NCBI GenBank assembly: GCA_947643595.1
Contig: CANRWP010000024.1
Location: 1-46,194, forward strand
Length of the DNA stretch: 46,194 bases
Direction of reading: 5' to 3'
From: an uncultured bacterium
GTDB lineage: Bacteria > Bacillota > Clostridia > Lachnospirales > Lachnospiraceae
The translations under genes were made by a program, and so were the position numbers. Below, piece by piece: positions 25,471 to 35,093 of this stretch. Position 1 is the stretch's first letter, and each line of letters begins with the position of its first letter. Under the pieces are notes generated by a model that searched no databases, had not been told where the DNA came from, and saw only the letters and a program-made list of their open reading frames with translations.

Positions 25471-26934
25471 ATGGAATACCAATACGGACAAAACAACGAA
25501 AACAATAATTATACTTATTATCACAATACCCCATACGGAAGCGCGCCGGCGGAACCGCCGAAAAAGAAAAAAAAGAGCGGCCGCGGAATCGTTGTCTGGT
25601 GCATGGCGCTGTCCCTTGTGATGGGAACGGCGGGAGGCGCTCTGGGCAGCGGTCTGATGCTGCGGCAGTACAGTGAGAAGGAGGCGGAGAATACTGCCGT
25701 TCACCCGGAGGAGGATATGAACGCGCAGCAGACATCCCAGCAGTTTCCGGCCACGCAGATGACAGCGACCGCGTCGGAGGGGCTGTCCGTGAAAGAGATC
25801 TCTAAGATGTGCATGCCCTCCGTCGTGGCGATCACCAATAAGGGCGAGGCGGAAATAAGAAGTTTCTGGGGAACCTTTATCCAGGAGACGGAAGGGTCCG
25901 GTTCCGGTGTGATCATCGGGAAGACGGACAGCGAGCTTTTGATCGTGACAAATTATCATGTGGTTTCCGGCAGTAAAGAGCTGAGTGTGCTGTTCAGCTA
26001 TCAGGAAGGAAACAGAGACAGCTCGGACGCGGAGATCGCGAAAGGAGAAATCAAGGATTACAGTTCGGCGCAAGATCTTGCGGTGATTGCGGTGGACCTG
26101 AGCAATCTTTCCCAGGAGACGATGGACAACATCAAGGTGGCCACGCTGGGAGATTCCGATGAGCTTGCCCTGGGAGACCAGGTGGTAGCGATCGGCAATG
26201 CGCTGGGATACGGTCAGTCGGTGACAACGGGCATTGTCAGCGCCGTGGGGCGCAGTGTCACAACGGAGGATGAGACGGATACGACGGGCAGTGCCAACGA
26301 ATACATCCAGACGGATGCGGCCATCAATCCGGGAAACAGCGGCGGCGCCTTGTTCAATATGAAGGGCGAACTGGTGGGGATCAACTCTGCCAAGGTGGCA
26401 GATACAACGGTGGAGGGCATCGGTTACGCGATTCCGATCTCCGATATCAGGGAGGATATGGAGCGTATGATGCAGCAGGAGACGAGAACTGTCGTGGAAG
26501 AGGCGGAGAGAGGTTATCTCGGCGTCAGCGTGTCCAATGTGACAAGTGAGATCAACCAGTCCTACGACATCCCGATCGGCGCTTACATCAGCAGTGTGAC
26601 AGAAGGGACGCCGGCGGAGAAGGCAGGGCTGCAGCGCGGCATGGTCATCACGGAGCTGGATGGCAGGACCGTGCGCACCAGGGAGGAGCTGGTGGAGTAT
26701 CTGGCGTATTACAGAGCGGGAGAGACGGTAAATCTGACAGTGAAAGTCAGAAATGATGCGGGCTATGAAGACCGGCAGATATCCATAACTCTCGATACGG
26801 CGGAAGGCGTCGGCATCGAGTCGGGGAACGGCCAGAGCGAAGGGCAGTCCGGCGATTCTTTCCAGGGAGGCCAGAGCATTCCCTACGATCAGAACAACCC
26901 CTTCGGCGGATTCTTCCCGTTCTTTAACTATTAG
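25471..26934 (+). CDS. HtrA/DegP-like membrane-anchored serine protease with PDZ domain
   Basis: 487 residues from ATG 25471 (AAAGGAG 8 nt upstream; in-frame starts at 25462 and 25465 are too close to it). A cytoplasmic Asn/Tyr-rich head ending in a KKKKK stretch (31-35) leads to one membrane helix (about 39-63). The trypsin-like domain lies outside with the catalytic triad H163 (TNYHVVSG), D202 (QDLAVI) and S290 (NPGNSGGA). A single PDZ domain (about 350-440) holds GYLGVSV and GTPAEKAGLQRGMVI, and the tail is rich in Gly/Gln. This is the standard Gram-positive HtrA layout for surveillance of misfolded exported proteins. A near-perfect terminator follows, so it is transcribed alone. Confidence 0.95.
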   Translation: MEYQYGQNNENNNYTYYHNTPYGSAPAEPPKKKKKSGRGIVVWCMALSLVMGTAGGALGSGLMLRQYSEKEAENTAVHPEEDMNAQQTSQQFPATQMTATASEGLSVKEISKMCMPSVVAITNKGEAEIRSFWGTFIQETEGSGSGVIIGKTDSELLIVTNYHVVSGSKELSVLFSYQEGNRDSSDAEIAKGEIKDYSSAQDLAVIAVDLSNLSQETMDNIKVATLGDSDELALGDQVVAIGNALGYGQSVTTGIVSAVGRSVTTEDETDTTGSANEYIQTDAAINPGNSGGALFNMKGELVGINSAKVADTTVEGIGYAIPISDIREDMERMMQQETRTVVEEAERGYLGVSVSNVTSEINQSYDIPIGAYISSVTEGTPAEKAGLQRGMVITELDGRTVRTREELVEYLAYYRAGETVNLTVKVRNDAGYEDRQISITLDTAEGVGIESGNGQSEGQSGDSFQGGQSIPYDQNNPFGGFFPFFNY

Positions 26935-26939
26935 TTTCG

Positions 26940-26982
26940 TTCGGATATCCCATGGATATGCTGTGGGATATCCGAATTTTTT
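26940..26982 (+). terminator. Terminator after the htrA-like gene
   Basis: A 13-bp perfect stem (TTCGGATATCCCA / TGGGATATCCGAA), an 11-nt loop and a T6 tail. Confidence 0.95.
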
Positions 26983-27026
26983 ATAGTATTTCTTTTTCTC
27001 CTGTTGCAGATTGATCGAAAAAGCCC

Positions 27027-27055
27027 TTGATGTATCTTTTCCAAAATGATAAGAT
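27027..27055 (+). promoter_or_regulatory. Promoter of valS-folC
   Basis: TTGATG at 27027, 17-bp spacer, TAAGAT at 27050. The leader from here to the valS ATG is about 55 nt, too short for a T-box. Confidence 0.7.
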
Positions 27056-27116
27056 AAATTGCAGTATTTCCTGATTTAGATATATTTTGGCAGACAGTAA
27101 TGAGGAGGAAAGTGTT

Positions 27117-29795
27117 ATGAGTGAAACGGCAGGAAAAGAACTGGCGAAAACCTATGATCCCAAAGGCATTGAAGATAGAATTTATCAGAGATGGCTTGAT
27201 AAAAAGTATTTCCATGCGGAAGTAGATAAAACAAAGAAACCTTTTACGATCGTGATCCCGCCCCCGAATATCACGGGACAGCTTCATATGGGACATGCGC
27301 TGGACAATACGATGCAGGATATTCTGATCCGCTACAAGAGGATGCAGGGCTATAACGCGCTCTGGCAGCCGGGGACGGATCACGCCAGCATTTCGACGGA
27401 AGTAAAGATCATCGAGGCCCTGAAAAAGGAGGGTGTTGACAAACATGATCTGGGCAGGGAGAAATTTCTGGAACGGGCCTGGGACTGGAGGAGAGAGTAC
27501 GGCGGACGGATCGTTTCCCAGCTGAAAAAGATGGGTTCCTCCTGCGACTGGGACAGGGAGCGTTTTACGATGGACGAGGGCTGCAACAGGGCTGTCACCG
27601 AAGTGTTCTGTAAGATGCATGAAAAGGGATGGATCTACAAGGGGGCGAAGATCATCAACTGGTGTCCGGTCTGCAATACTTCCATCTCCGACGCGGAGGT
27701 GGAGTATGAGGAACAGGCGGGACATCTGTGGCATATCAAATATCCGTTGATCGACGAGAACGGAGAGCCAAGCAGGACGGAATTTCTGGAGTTCGCGACG
27801 ACCCGCCCGGAGACGATGTTGGGGGATACGGCGGTTGCCATCAACCCGAATGACGAACGCTATACGCACTTGAAGGGAAGGAAAGTTCTGCTGCCCATCG
27901 TGAATAAGATTATTCCGATCGTGGAGGATGACTATGTGGATATGGAATTCGGGACGGGCGTTGTAAAGATCACGCCGGGGCACGACCCGAACGACTTTGA
28001 GGTGGGCAAACGCCACGGACTGCCCATCGTGAATATTATGAACGATGACGCCACGATCAACGAGAACGGCGGAAAGTACGCGGGGCTTGACCGCTACGAG
28101 GCGAGAAAACAGATCCTGAAAGAGCTGGAACAGGATGGACTTCTGGAGAAAGTCGAGGACTATACCCACAATGTGGGAACTCATGACCGCTGTAATACGA
28201 CCATCGAACCCCTGGTGAAAGAGCAGTGGTTTGTGAAGATGGAGGAGCTGATAAAACCGGCGGTGGAGGCGGTGAAAACCGGGGAGGTGAAGCTGATCCC
28301 GGAGAGAATGGAGAAGATCTATTTTAACTGGACGGACAATATCCGCGACTGGTGCATCAGCCGGCAGCTCTGGTGGGGCCACCGGATTCCGGCTTACTAC
28401 TGCGATGCCTGTGGGGAGACAGTGGTATCCAGGCAGGCGCCGGAAGTCTGCCCGAAGTGCGGGTGCGATCATCTGACGCAGGATGAGGATGTGCTGGATA
28501 CATGGTTCTCCTCGGCGCTCTGGCCCTTCTCCACGCTGGGCTGGCCGGAGATGACGGAGGATTTAAAATATTTCTATCCCACGGATGTGCTGGTGACGGG
28601 ATATGATATTATTTTCTTCTGGGTGATCCGCATGATCTTCTCCGGCTATGAGCAGATGGGGGAGAGACCTTTTAATACCGTGCTGTTTCACGGGCTTGTG
28701 CGGGATTCCCAGGGGCGGAAGATGTCCAAATCTCTGGGCAACGGTATCGATCCTCTGGAGATCATCGATCAGTATGGAGCGGATGCGCTTCGGCTGACGC
28801 TGATCACAGGAAACGCTCCGGGTAACGATATGCGCTTCTACTACGAGAGGGTGGAGGCAGCCCGCAACTTTGCCAATAAGGTCTGGAACGCTTCCCGGTT
28901 CATTATGATGAACATAGCGGGAGCGGATGAGAAGGGAAAGACGATCACGAAACCGGAGACTCTGGAGCCGGCTGATAAGTGGATCATCTCCAGACTGAAT
29001 CATCTGATCAAAGAAGTGACCGACAATATGGACGGCTTTGAACTGGGTATCGCGGTGCAGAAAGTGTACGATTTTATCTGGGACGAATTCTGCGACTGGT
29101 ACATTGAGATGGTAAAACCAAGGCTGTACAACTCCGACGATGAAGCGAGCAAAAACGCGGCGCTGTGGACGCTTAAGAATGTGCTGATCGACGCGTTAAA
29201 GCTGCTGCATCCCTATATGCCGTTTATCACGGAGGAGATATTCTGTTCCCTGCAGTCGGAGGAGGAATCGATTATGATCTCCCGCTGGCCGGTGTATCGG
29301 GAGGAGAGAGACTTCCGGAAAGAGGAGAGCGATATCGAGACGATCAAGGAGGCCGTGAGGGGAATCCGCAATGTCAGAACTTCCATGAATGTACCTCCGT
29401 CCCGGAGGGCGGCGGTCTATGTCGTCAGCGAGAAGGGGGAAATCCGGGAGGCGTTCGAGGAGGGAAAGCTGTTCTTCGCATCGCTTGCCTGGGCATCGGA
29501 GGTAAATGTGCAGGGGGACAGAAGCGGTATTGCGGATGACGCGGTGTCGGTGGTGATCCCCGGGGCGGTATTGTACATGCCCTTCGCGGAGTTGGTGGAT
29601 CTGAAACAGGAGAAGGAACGTCTTCTGAAGGAGGAGAAACGTCTGCAGGGAGAACTTGCCAGAGTGAACGGGATGTTGAAGAATGAGAAGTTCCTGGCGA
29701 AGGCACCCGAGGCAAAAATAGCCGAAGAGAAAGCAAAGCTGGAAAAATATACCCAGATGATGCTCGGAGTGCAGGAAAGACTGGCGCAGTTATGA
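27117..29795 (+). CDS. valS: Valine--tRNA ligase
   Basis: 892 residues from ATG 27117 (GAGGAGG site). Class I signatures are intact: [15 protein letters not shown] with HMGH at 57-60 and KMSKS at 535-539 ([15 protein letters not shown]). The editing domain CP1 contains [15 protein letters not shown], which hydrolyses Thr-tRNA(Val). A zinc-like Cys cluster (CDACGE / CPKCGCD) lies before the catalytic half, and the C-terminus is the coiled-coil arm rich in Glu, Lys and Arg that grips tRNA. The folC gene starts within the valS stop (ATGA overlap), so both are made from one mRNA. No T-box leader is present, unusual but not rare for valS. Confidence 0.98.
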   Translation: MSETAGKELAKTYDPKGIEDRIYQRWLDKKYFHAEVDKTKKPFTIVIPPPNITGQLHMGHALDNTMQDILIRYKRMQGYNALWQPGTDHASISTEVKIIEALKKEGVDKHDLGREKFLERAWDWRREYGGRIVSQLKKMGSSCDWDRERFTMDEGCNRAVTEVFCKMHEKGWIYKGAKIINWCPVCNTSISDAEVEYEEQAGHLWHIKYPLIDENGEPSRTEFLEFATTRPETMLGDTAVAINPNDERYTHLKGRKVLLPIVNKIIPIVEDDYVDMEFGTGVVKITPGHDPNDFEVGKRHGLPIVNIMNDDATINENGGKYAGLDRYEARKQILKELEQDGLLEKVEDYTHNVGTHDRCNTTIEPLVKEQWFVKMEELIKPAVEAVKTGEVKLIPERMEKIYFNWTDNIRDWCISRQLWWGHRIPAYYCDACGETVVSRQAPEVCPKCGCDHLTQDEDVLDTWFSSALWPFSTLGWPEMTEDLKYFYPTDVLVTGYDIIFFWVIRMIFSGYEQMGERPFNTVLFHGLVRDSQGRKMSKSLGNGIDPLEIIDQYGADALRLTLITGNAPGNDMRFYYERVEAARNFANKVWNASRFIMMNIAGADEKGKTITKPETLEPADKWIISRLNHLIKEVTDNMDGFELGIAVQKVYDFIWDEFCDWYIEMVKPRLYNSDDEASKNAALWTLKNVLIDALKLLHPYMPFITEEIFCSLQSEEESIMISRWPVYREERDFRKEESDIETIKEAVRGIRNVRTSMNVPPSRRAAVYVVSEKGEIREAFEEGKLFFASLAWASEVNVQGDRSGIADDAVSVVIPGAVLYMPFAELVDLKQEKERLLKEEKRLQGELARVNGMLKNEKFLAKAPEAKIAEEKAKLEKYTQMMLGVQERLAQL

Positions 29796-31096
29796 CGCAG
29801 GCCTTTGAGGAAGCCCGGAAGTATATCGACGAGATTCCAAAGTTTGTGAAAAAAAATACGATGGAGGACACGAAGGCTTTTTATCGGAAGCTTTCGTGTC
29901 CCTGTGAGGATACGAGAGTGATCCATGTGGCAGGCACGAACGGAAAGGGTTCCGTCTGTGCCTATTTGCAGTCCGTGCTGACGGAGGCGGGCTACAGGAC
30001 AGGGCTGTTTACCTCCCCCCATCTTGTGGATATCCGGGAGAGGATCCGGGTGGACGAAGAACAGATTCCGGAGGCGGATTTTGTGGAGGTATTCAGGCGG
30101 GTGAGAGACGCCTGTCCGAAAGAAAGCGGTTATCATCCCAGCTACTTTGAATATCTGTATTTCATGGCTATGCTGTACTTTGAAAAAAAGAAGCCGGATT
30201 TCATCATTCTGGAGACAGGGCTGGGCGGCAGGCTGGATGCCACAAACTCTTTTGAGACGCCCTGCATCAGTATTATTGCGGAGATCGGTCTGGATCACAC
30301 GGAGTATCTGGGGGAAACTCTGGAGCAGATTGCGGAGGAAAAAGCAGGAATTGTCAAAAAAGGAATACCTCTCGTGTATTTTGCGAAGAATAAAATTGTC
30401 GCCGACGTGATGGAAAAAAGTGCGAAAAAGGCGGATTCTAAGGCTTTTTCCGTAAAACCGGCAGAAATATGTCTTAAAAATTCTGGTGAGAAAGGCATTG
30501 ATTTTTCTTATCACTCTGGGTATTATAAATATAGTGTATTTCGTCTTTCCACGAGGGCTCTCTATCAGCAGGAAAATGCGGCGCTTTGTATCAGAGCGCT
30601 TGCGGTGCTGGAAGAGTCCGGCATAGTGAAGGTTCCGGAGGAAGATCTGAGGCGGGGGCTGGAAAAGACACATTGGGAAGGCAGGATGGAAGAGATTCTG
30701 CCGGGAGTCTATGTGGACGGGGCCCACAATCCGGACGGGATAGAGGCGTTCCTTCAGAGCGTCCGGGCGGATGGCGCGAAAGACGGCCGTATGCTGCTGT
30801 ATTCCTCCCTGGAGGAAAAAGCCTGCGGGGAGATGATACGGAGGATAGCGGACGCCGGACTGTTTGAGGAGATCGTTGTGACAAAGATAGACAGCCCCAG
30901 AGCGGCCATGCCGTCTAAGCTGGCCAGGCTGTTTGGGGAGACGGGGACGGTCGTGACGGAAGATACAAAAGAGGCTTTCGACTATTGCCTGCGCAGAAGA
31001 AGGGCGGAGGAGAAAGTGTATATAACAGGCTCTCTGTATTTGACAGGCCAGATAAAAGCGCTGACAGAAGGGAAGAAAGAGCATGATCAATTTTGA
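29792..31096 (+). CDS. folC: Folylpolyglutamate synthase / dihydrofolate synthase
   Basis: 434 residues, normal for FolC. The Mur-ligase-type ATP site is [15 protein letters not shown] (~47-61), followed by [15 protein letters not shown], the folate loop of the family, and later [22 protein letters not shown] and [15 protein letters not shown]. It adds glutamates to folates in the cytoplasm, keeping them in the cell. Translation is coupled to valS by a 4-bp overlap, and the following 52-codon gene starts inside its last 14 bp. Adjacent valS-folC is a widespread order in Firmicutes. Confidence 0.96.
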   Translation: MTQAFEEARKYIDEIPKFVKKNTMEDTKAFYRKLSCPCEDTRVIHVAGTNGKGSVCAYLQSVLTEAGYRTGLFTSPHLVDIRERIRVDEEQIPEADFVEVFRRVRDACPKESGYHPSYFEYLYFMAMLYFEKKKPDFIILETGLGGRLDATNSFETPCISIIAEIGLDHTEYLGETLEQIAEEKAGIVKKGIPLVYFAKNKIVADVMEKSAKKADSKAFSVKPAEICLKNSGEKGIDFSYHSGYYKYSVFRLSTRALYQQENAALCIRALAVLEESGIVKVPEEDLRRGLEKTHWEGRMEEILPGVYVDGAHNPDGIEAFLQSVRADGAKDGRMLLYSSLEEKACGEMIRRIADAGLFEEIVVTKIDSPRAAMPSKLARLFGETGTVVTEDTKEAFDYCLRRRRAEEKVYITGSLYLTGQIKALTEGKKEHDQF

Positions 31097-31241
31097 AGAG
31101 GAAATCAAGAAGTTCCACCCAAGCCTGGAAGTGGAAGACGCTGAGGATGCGATCTATAATCAGGATATGACGGATATGGCGGATTTGGTAGTGAAAGTGG
31201 TAAAAGAATCCAAAAGTCTGGTGGAAGATGCAGAAGAATAA
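31083..31241 (+). CDS. Small acidic protein (52 aa) coupled to folC, unknown function
   Basis: The frame starts at an ATG inside the end of folC (14-bp overlap) and reads [20 protein letters not shown], then a second half with QDMTDMADLVVKVVKESKSL and an acidic end. It is strongly acidic and predicted helical, without Cys or membrane segments. A GAAAGA-type site lies upstream inside folC. Its 52-codon length, the overlap and the tight spacing to the next gene (15 bp) argue that it is real. I do not recognise a family; it may serve as an assembly or regulatory peptide, but nothing in the sequence proves that. Confidence 0.6.
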   Translation: MINFEEEIKKFHPSLEVEDAEDAIYNQDMTDMADLVVKVVKESKSLVEDAEE

Positions 31242-31256
31242 ACAGGAGCATATTGG

Positions 31257-32684
31257 ATGATTTGTTATAATTGCGGCTGCGCTTTGTCAGAACACAATTT
31301 CTGTACGAACTGCGGTGTAGACGTTTCCATATATAAAAAAGTCTTAAAAATATCCAACAATTTTTATAACGAAGGGTTGGAGAAGGCGGCTGTCCGGGAC
31401 CTGACAGGGGCGATCCAGAGCCTGCGCCAGAGTCTGAAGTTTAACAAAAATAACGTGGAGGCCAGAAATCTGCTCGGGTTAGTCTATTTTGAGACGGGGG
31501 AAGTGGTGGCGGCGCTCAGTGAGTGGGTGATCAGCAAGAACCTGCGCCCGAAAAAGAACATTGCGGACGACTATATCGATATGGTACAGAGCAATCCTAC
31601 CAGACTCGATACGATCAACAAGACGATCAAAAAATACAATCAGGCGCTGCTCTACTGCCACCAGGAATCGAAGGATCTGGCGATCATCCAGCTGAAAAAG
31701 GTATTGTCGTTAAATCCCAGGTATATCAGGGCGCATCAGCTTCTGGCGCTGCTCTACATTGATGCGGAAGACTGGCAGAAAGCGGAGAGAGAGCTTCTGC
31801 GCTGTGAGCAGATCGACGTCGGGAACATCACCACAAAGCGGTATCTGAAGGAAGTGACGCTGATGCTTCACCCGGAGGAGACAGAGGACGCGAAGACGCC
31901 GAAAAAAAAGAAGAAAGAGGCGCCGGAGGAAGTCTTCCGCTACCAGAGCGGCAATGAGACGATCATCCAGCCGCTTGATGTGAAGGAGCCGAAGGGAGTC
32001 AGTTTTTCCGCCATCCTCTATCTGCTGATCGGACTGGCGATCGGTGTGGCGATGACGGTGTTTTTGATATTGCCGGCGAGGATCCAGGCGGTCAGAGACA
32101 GCAACAGCGAGGAGCTGAGGACGGTCAGCGAGCAGCTGGCGTCAGAGTCGGCAACTACTAATGAACTGCAGCAGAAGCTGGAGACGCTGCAGAGGGAGAA
32201 CAGTGATCTGTACACGGAGATGGAAGCCTATGTGGGAACGGACGGCACGATCGAGACGATGGACAAGATGTTGTCCGCGGTGAACGATTATCTGAAGGCG
32301 CCGGAGGATGTGGGACAGGTGGCGTCCTACCTGGAGAGCATTCAGAACGAAGTGGTGCTCACGGAGACCTCGGAGTCTTTCCAGGCTGTTTACCAGAGCC
32401 TTTTGGAGGCGGTGGGTCCCAGCGTGGCGAAGGAGTACTACGAGGACGGTATGGCCGCCTACCGGCAGGAAGTCTATGCGGACGCGATCCAGAATCTGGA
32501 GAAAGCCTATATCTATGATGCCGGAAACATTGATGTGGTGTATAATCTTGCCAATGCCTATTATCGGAACGGGGACTATGAGAACGCGGCGATCTATTAT
32601 CAGAAAGTGATCGATAACTTCCCGAATACGGAGCGGGCGAATCGCAGCGCGGATTATATGGAAGAGATAAACAGCATGCAATAA
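31257..32684 (+). CDS. Zinc-ribbon and TPR membrane protein
   Basis: 475 residues. The N-terminus is a short zinc ribbon: C3-x2-C6 and C16-x2-C19 (CYNCGCALSEHNFCTNCG). Residues ~35-200 hold TPR-like helix pairs (for example ARNLLGLVYFETGEVVAALS and AHQLLALLYIDAEDWQKAER). A Lys-rich stretch, one membrane helix (about 255-277), a coiled coil of about 45 residues and a second TPR group at the C-terminus (VVYNLANAYYRNGDYENAAI) follow. This puts the first TPR block inside and the second outside the membrane, which suggests a bridging scaffold (inference). The partner is unknown. It ends in a strong terminator 28 bp downstream, ahead of the sporulation genes. Confidence 0.8.
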   Translation: MICYNCGCALSEHNFCTNCGVDVSIYKKVLKISNNFYNEGLEKAAVRDLTGAIQSLRQSLKFNKNNVEARNLLGLVYFETGEVVAALSEWVISKNLRPKKNIADDYIDMVQSNPTRLDTINKTIKKYNQALLYCHQESKDLAIIQLKKVLSLNPRYIRAHQLLALLYIDAEDWQKAERELLRCEQIDVGNITTKRYLKEVTLMLHPEETEDAKTPKKKKKEAPEEVFRYQSGNETIIQPLDVKEPKGVSFSAILYLLIGLAIGVAMTVFLILPARIQAVRDSNSEELRTVSEQLASESATTNELQQKLETLQRENSDLYTEMEAYVGTDGTIETMDKMLSAVNDYLKAPEDVGQVASYLESIQNEVVLTETSESFQAVYQSLLEAVGPSVAKEYYEDGMAAYRQEVYADAIQNLEKAYIYDAGNIDVVYNLANAYYRNGDYENAAIYYQKVIDNFPNTERANRSADYMEEINSMQ

Positions 32685-32712
32685 CAGAAAAAAATTAAAT
32701 TACAGCACACAA

Positions 32713-32747
32713 AAGAGAATATCCCGAGGGGGATGTTCTCTTTTTTT
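32713..32747 (+). terminator. Terminator after the TPR protein gene
   Basis: AAGAGAA-T-ATCCC pairs with GGGAT-G-TTCTCTT around a GAGG loop, and T7 follows (overlapping the end of the arm). It isolates the spoIIA operon from the valS-folC group. Confidence 0.9.
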
Positions 32748-32784
32748 ATCTGCACAGCAAGGAAAACAGAAAGGGGAATTTTAT

Positions 32785-33093
32785 ATGGAGGCAGATTTTC
32801 AAGTAATTGACAATTATCTGATGGTGAAAATGCCGGCAGAGATCGACCATCACCAGTCGGGAGCGATCAGCAGGAAGGCGGATTCTTTCCTGCTCAGGGA
32901 TTCCATTCAGGGAATCGTGTTTGATTTTGAGGACACAAAATTCATGGACAGTTCCGGTGTGGGCATTATTATGGGCAGGTACAAAAAGATTTCCTGTCTG
33001 GGCGGGAGAATCTTTGCCATTCACGCGGACAGGCAGATACGCAGAATATTGTACATATCCGGCCTGTCGAAGATCGTGGAAATTATGGAATAG
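32785..33093 (+). CDS. spoIIAA: Anti-sigma F factor antagonist SpoIIAA
   Basis: 102 residues, a lone STAS domain. The phosphorylated serine is S57 within FMDSSGVGI, preceded by GIVFDFEDTKF, exactly as in SpoIIAA proteins. When dephosphorylated in the forespore it binds SpoIIAB and frees sigma F. A GGGG-type site stands before the ATG. SpoIIAB follows after 18 bp and sigF after that, the standard spoIIA order, so the operon identity is safe even though single STAS proteins are common. I did not find a clear sigma-H promoter in the short gap after the upstream terminator. Confidence 0.95.
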   Translation: MEADFQVIDNYLMVKMPAEIDHHQSGAISRKADSFLLRDSIQGIVFDFEDTKFMDSSGVGIIMGRYKKISCLGGRIFAIHADRQIRRILYISGLSKIVEIME

Positions 33094-33111
33094 AAGAAAG
33101 GGGAAATACGG

Positions 33112-33633
33112 ATGAAACAGGAAGAAAAGAAGATCAGCAGGGGATATGACAATGAGCTGCGCATGGAATTTGACGCGGTGTCCTGCAATGAGAGTTTTGC
33201 GAGAATGGCAGTGTCGGCGTTTATCGCCCCGTTGAATCCCACCATGGAGGAGATGGCGGATGTAAAAACCGCCGTGTCGGAGGCTGTGACGAACGCGATC
33301 ATTCACGGTTACGGCAATGTGCAGGGGTACATTCCGGGACATATGCAGTGTCCGAGGGAGATCAGCGTCGGAAAGGTGCGGATGTACTGCCGCATAGAGG
33401 GGGATGTTCTGGCAGTGGAGATAGAGGACGACGGACAGGGGATCGACAATGTGGAGCAGGCGCTGGAGCCGCTCTTTACGACAAAGCCGGAACTCGAGCG
33501 ATCCGGTATGGGGTTCGCCTTTATGGAGGCCTTTATGGACGATCTGCAGATACTCTCGGCGCCGGGCAGAGGATGCAAGATAGTGATGGAGAAGAAACTG
33601 GGCAGTATGCCATGGCTGGAGGAAGATGAGTAG
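33112..33633 (+). CDS. spoIIAB: Anti-sigma F factor SpoIIAB (serine kinase), with an extra loop
   Basis: 173 residues against about 146 in Bacillus subtilis. The GHKL ATPase motifs are present: N-box SEAVTNAIIHGYGN with E57 and N61, the G1-type box EDDGQGID (105-112) and a final GMGFAFMEAF lid segment. The extra length comes mainly from an in-frame loop right after the N-box (YIPGHMQCPREISVGK, about 73-88) and a short acidic tail. It binds sigma F and phosphorylates SpoIIAA, keeping sigma F silent before septation. Its stop lies 2 bp before the sigF start. Confidence 0.95.
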   Translation: MKQEEKKISRGYDNELRMEFDAVSCNESFARMAVSAFIAPLNPTMEEMADVKTAVSEAVTNAIIHGYGNVQGYIPGHMQCPREISVGKVRMYCRIEGDVLAVEIEDDGQGIDNVEQALEPLFTTKPELERSGMGFAFMEAFMDDLQILSAPGRGCKIVMEKKLGSMPWLEEDE

Positions 33634-33635
33634 TT

Positions 33636-34355
33636 ATGGAAGAAATGTCAGTGCTGATCGAAAAATCCCATGCAGGAGATAAGCAGGCAAGAGAGGTACT
33701 GATTGAGAAAAACCTGGGGCTGGTACACCATATTGTAAAACGCTTTTTGAACAGAGGCGTCGATGCGGAGGATCTGTTTCAGATCGGGTGTATCGGGCTG
33801 ATGAAGGCTATCGACAAGTTTGATCTGAGGTTTGATGTGAAATTCTCCACCTACGCGGTGCCGATGATCTCCGGCGAGATCAAACGGTTTCTGCGGGACG
33901 ACGGGATGGTGAAAGTGAGCAGAGGACTGAAGGAAAACGGCTGGAAGATCACCAGGGCCAGGGAACGGTTTCAGCACGAAAACGGGAGAGAGCCTACTCT
34001 GGAGGAAGTGGCGGAAATGACCGGACTGTCAACAGAGGATGTCGTCATGGCTATGGATGCGGGGGCGGAGGTGGAGTCCATCTACCGCTGTGTCTATCAG
34101 AGCGACGGAAACGAGATCTATCTGGCGGATCAGATCGCCAGCAAAAACAATGAGAAGGAGAGGCTGTTAAACCATATGCTGCTGGGGCAGCTCCTCTCGG
34201 AGCTGGAAGGCGAGGAGAGAGAATTGATTTTTCTGCGCTATTTCCAGGGAAAAACACAGACGGACGTGGCTGAGAGACTGGGGATCAGCCAGGTGCAGGT
34301 GAGCCGGCTCGAGAAGCGGATATTGCGGCGGATGCGGGAGAGGGCTGAGGTGTGA
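33636..34355 (+). CDS. sigF: RNA polymerase sigma-F factor
   Basis: 239 residues. Region 2 is plain: NLGLVHHIVKRFLNRGVDAE, then DLFQIGCIGLMKAIDKFD (core binding) and FSTYAVPMISGEIKRFLRDD (-10 recognition). Region 3 has PTLEEVAEMTGLS, and region 4 ends in DVAERLGISQVQVSRLEKRI, a helix-turn-helix that reads the -35. Third gene of the spoIIA operon, with the closest possible spacing. In the forespore sigma F starts the programme that includes sigma G, whose kind of promoter lies before spoVAA just downstream (34397-34426). Confidence 0.96.
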   Translation: MEEMSVLIEKSHAGDKQAREVLIEKNLGLVHHIVKRFLNRGVDAEDLFQIGCIGLMKAIDKFDLRFDVKFSTYAVPMISGEIKRFLRDDGMVKVSRGLKENGWKITRARERFQHENGREPTLEEVAEMTGLSTEDVVMAMDAGAEVESIYRCVYQSDGNEIYLADQIASKNNEKERLLNHMLLGQLLSELEGEERELIFLRYFQGKTQTDVAERLGISQVQVSRLEKRILRRMRERAEV

Positions 34356-34396
34356 TGTTTGGATTTTGCCTGACCGGCTGAAGCGAAACGGGGGAT

Positions 34397-34426
34397 GCAT
34401 AATCGGGGGATAGTCTGGTCATACTA
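34397..34426 (+). promoter_or_regulatory. Forespore-type (sigma G / sigma F) promoter before spoVAA
   Basis: GCATAA at 34397, 17-bp spacer, CATACTA at 34420. This fits the known sigma G pattern (-35 GNATR, -10 CATNNTA) very closely and stands about 38 bp before the spoVAA start, in the gap after sigF. Confidence 0.8.
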
Positions 34427-34463
34427 AGCAGAACATGGAAAGTGAGGAAAGAGGCAGGCAGGT

Positions 34464-35093
34464 ATGGCACAGACTACGGTTTATATCAAGGCGGAGCGGA
34501 ATACGCAGATGCAGACGGACGATGTGTTTTTGAAGGACATTGCCAGCCTGTACTGCGAGGATAAGGTGGTCCTCGCCAGGGTGAAGGCGATCAAACTGCA
34601 CACGTTTCATGAGAAGCTGGAAAAGCGTTTCTTTATCAGTATGACGGAAGTGATCGAGCTGATCAAGGAGGCGGTGACCGGTGTGGAGGTGGAGAGCATC
34701 GGTGAGCCGGATATGATCGCGGAGCGGGTGTATGTGGAGAAAAAGAGGGGCGCGCCGGAGGTGCTGAAGATCCTGCTGGTGTCTCTGGTGTGCTTTTTCG
34801 GGGCGTCCTTCACGATCATGGCTTTTCACAACGATATCGGGATTGTGGATGTCTTCGCGAGATATTATGAGCTGGTCATGGGGAGTAAATCAAACGGCTT
34901 CACCGTGCTGGAGATCAGCTACAGCATCGGGCTGGCGGCGGGCATCATCATATTCTTCAATCATATAGGAGGCCGGAGGATCACAAAGGATCCGACGCCC
35001 ATTGAGGTGGAGATGTCCACCTACGAGGAGGATGTGGAGAAAACGCTGATCAAAACGGCGAGCAGGGAGGGCAGAGAAATTGATACAAAATAG
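34464..35093 (+). CDS. spoVAA: Stage V sporulation protein AA
   Basis: 209 residues. An N-terminal soluble part of about 105 residues (starting MAQTTVYIKAERNTQMQTDD, with DVFLKDIASLYC typical of SpoVAA) is followed by two membrane helices (about 109-131 and 146-168) and a charged tail. SpoVA proteins form the inner-membrane channel for dipicolinic acid entry and release in spores. It follows the sigma-G-type promoter, and SpoVAB starts inside its last codons. Identity is supported both by the sequence pattern and by the AB-AC order that follows. Confidence 0.92.
   Translation: MAQTTVYIKAERNTQMQTDDVFLKDIASLYCEDKVVLARVKAIKLHTFHEKLEKRFFISMTEVIELIKEAVTGVEVESIGEPDMIAERVYVEKKRGAPEVLKILLVSLVCFFGASFTIMAFHNDIGIVDVFARYYELVMGSKSNGFTVLEISYSIGLAAGIIIFFNHIGGRRITKDPTPIEVEMSTYEEDVEKTLIKTASREGREIDTK

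Noticed and set aside
26983-27116. T-box leader before valS
   Set aside because: The leader after the promoter is only about 55 nt and has no AGGGTGGNACCGCG sequence.
26931-28472. 513-codon minus-strand frame opposite valS
   Set aside because: Antisense of valS, caused by codon bias; no domain or start signal.
29417-31108. 563-codon minus-strand frame opposite valS/folC
   Set aside because: Crosses two certain genes in antisense; low-complexity product without motif.
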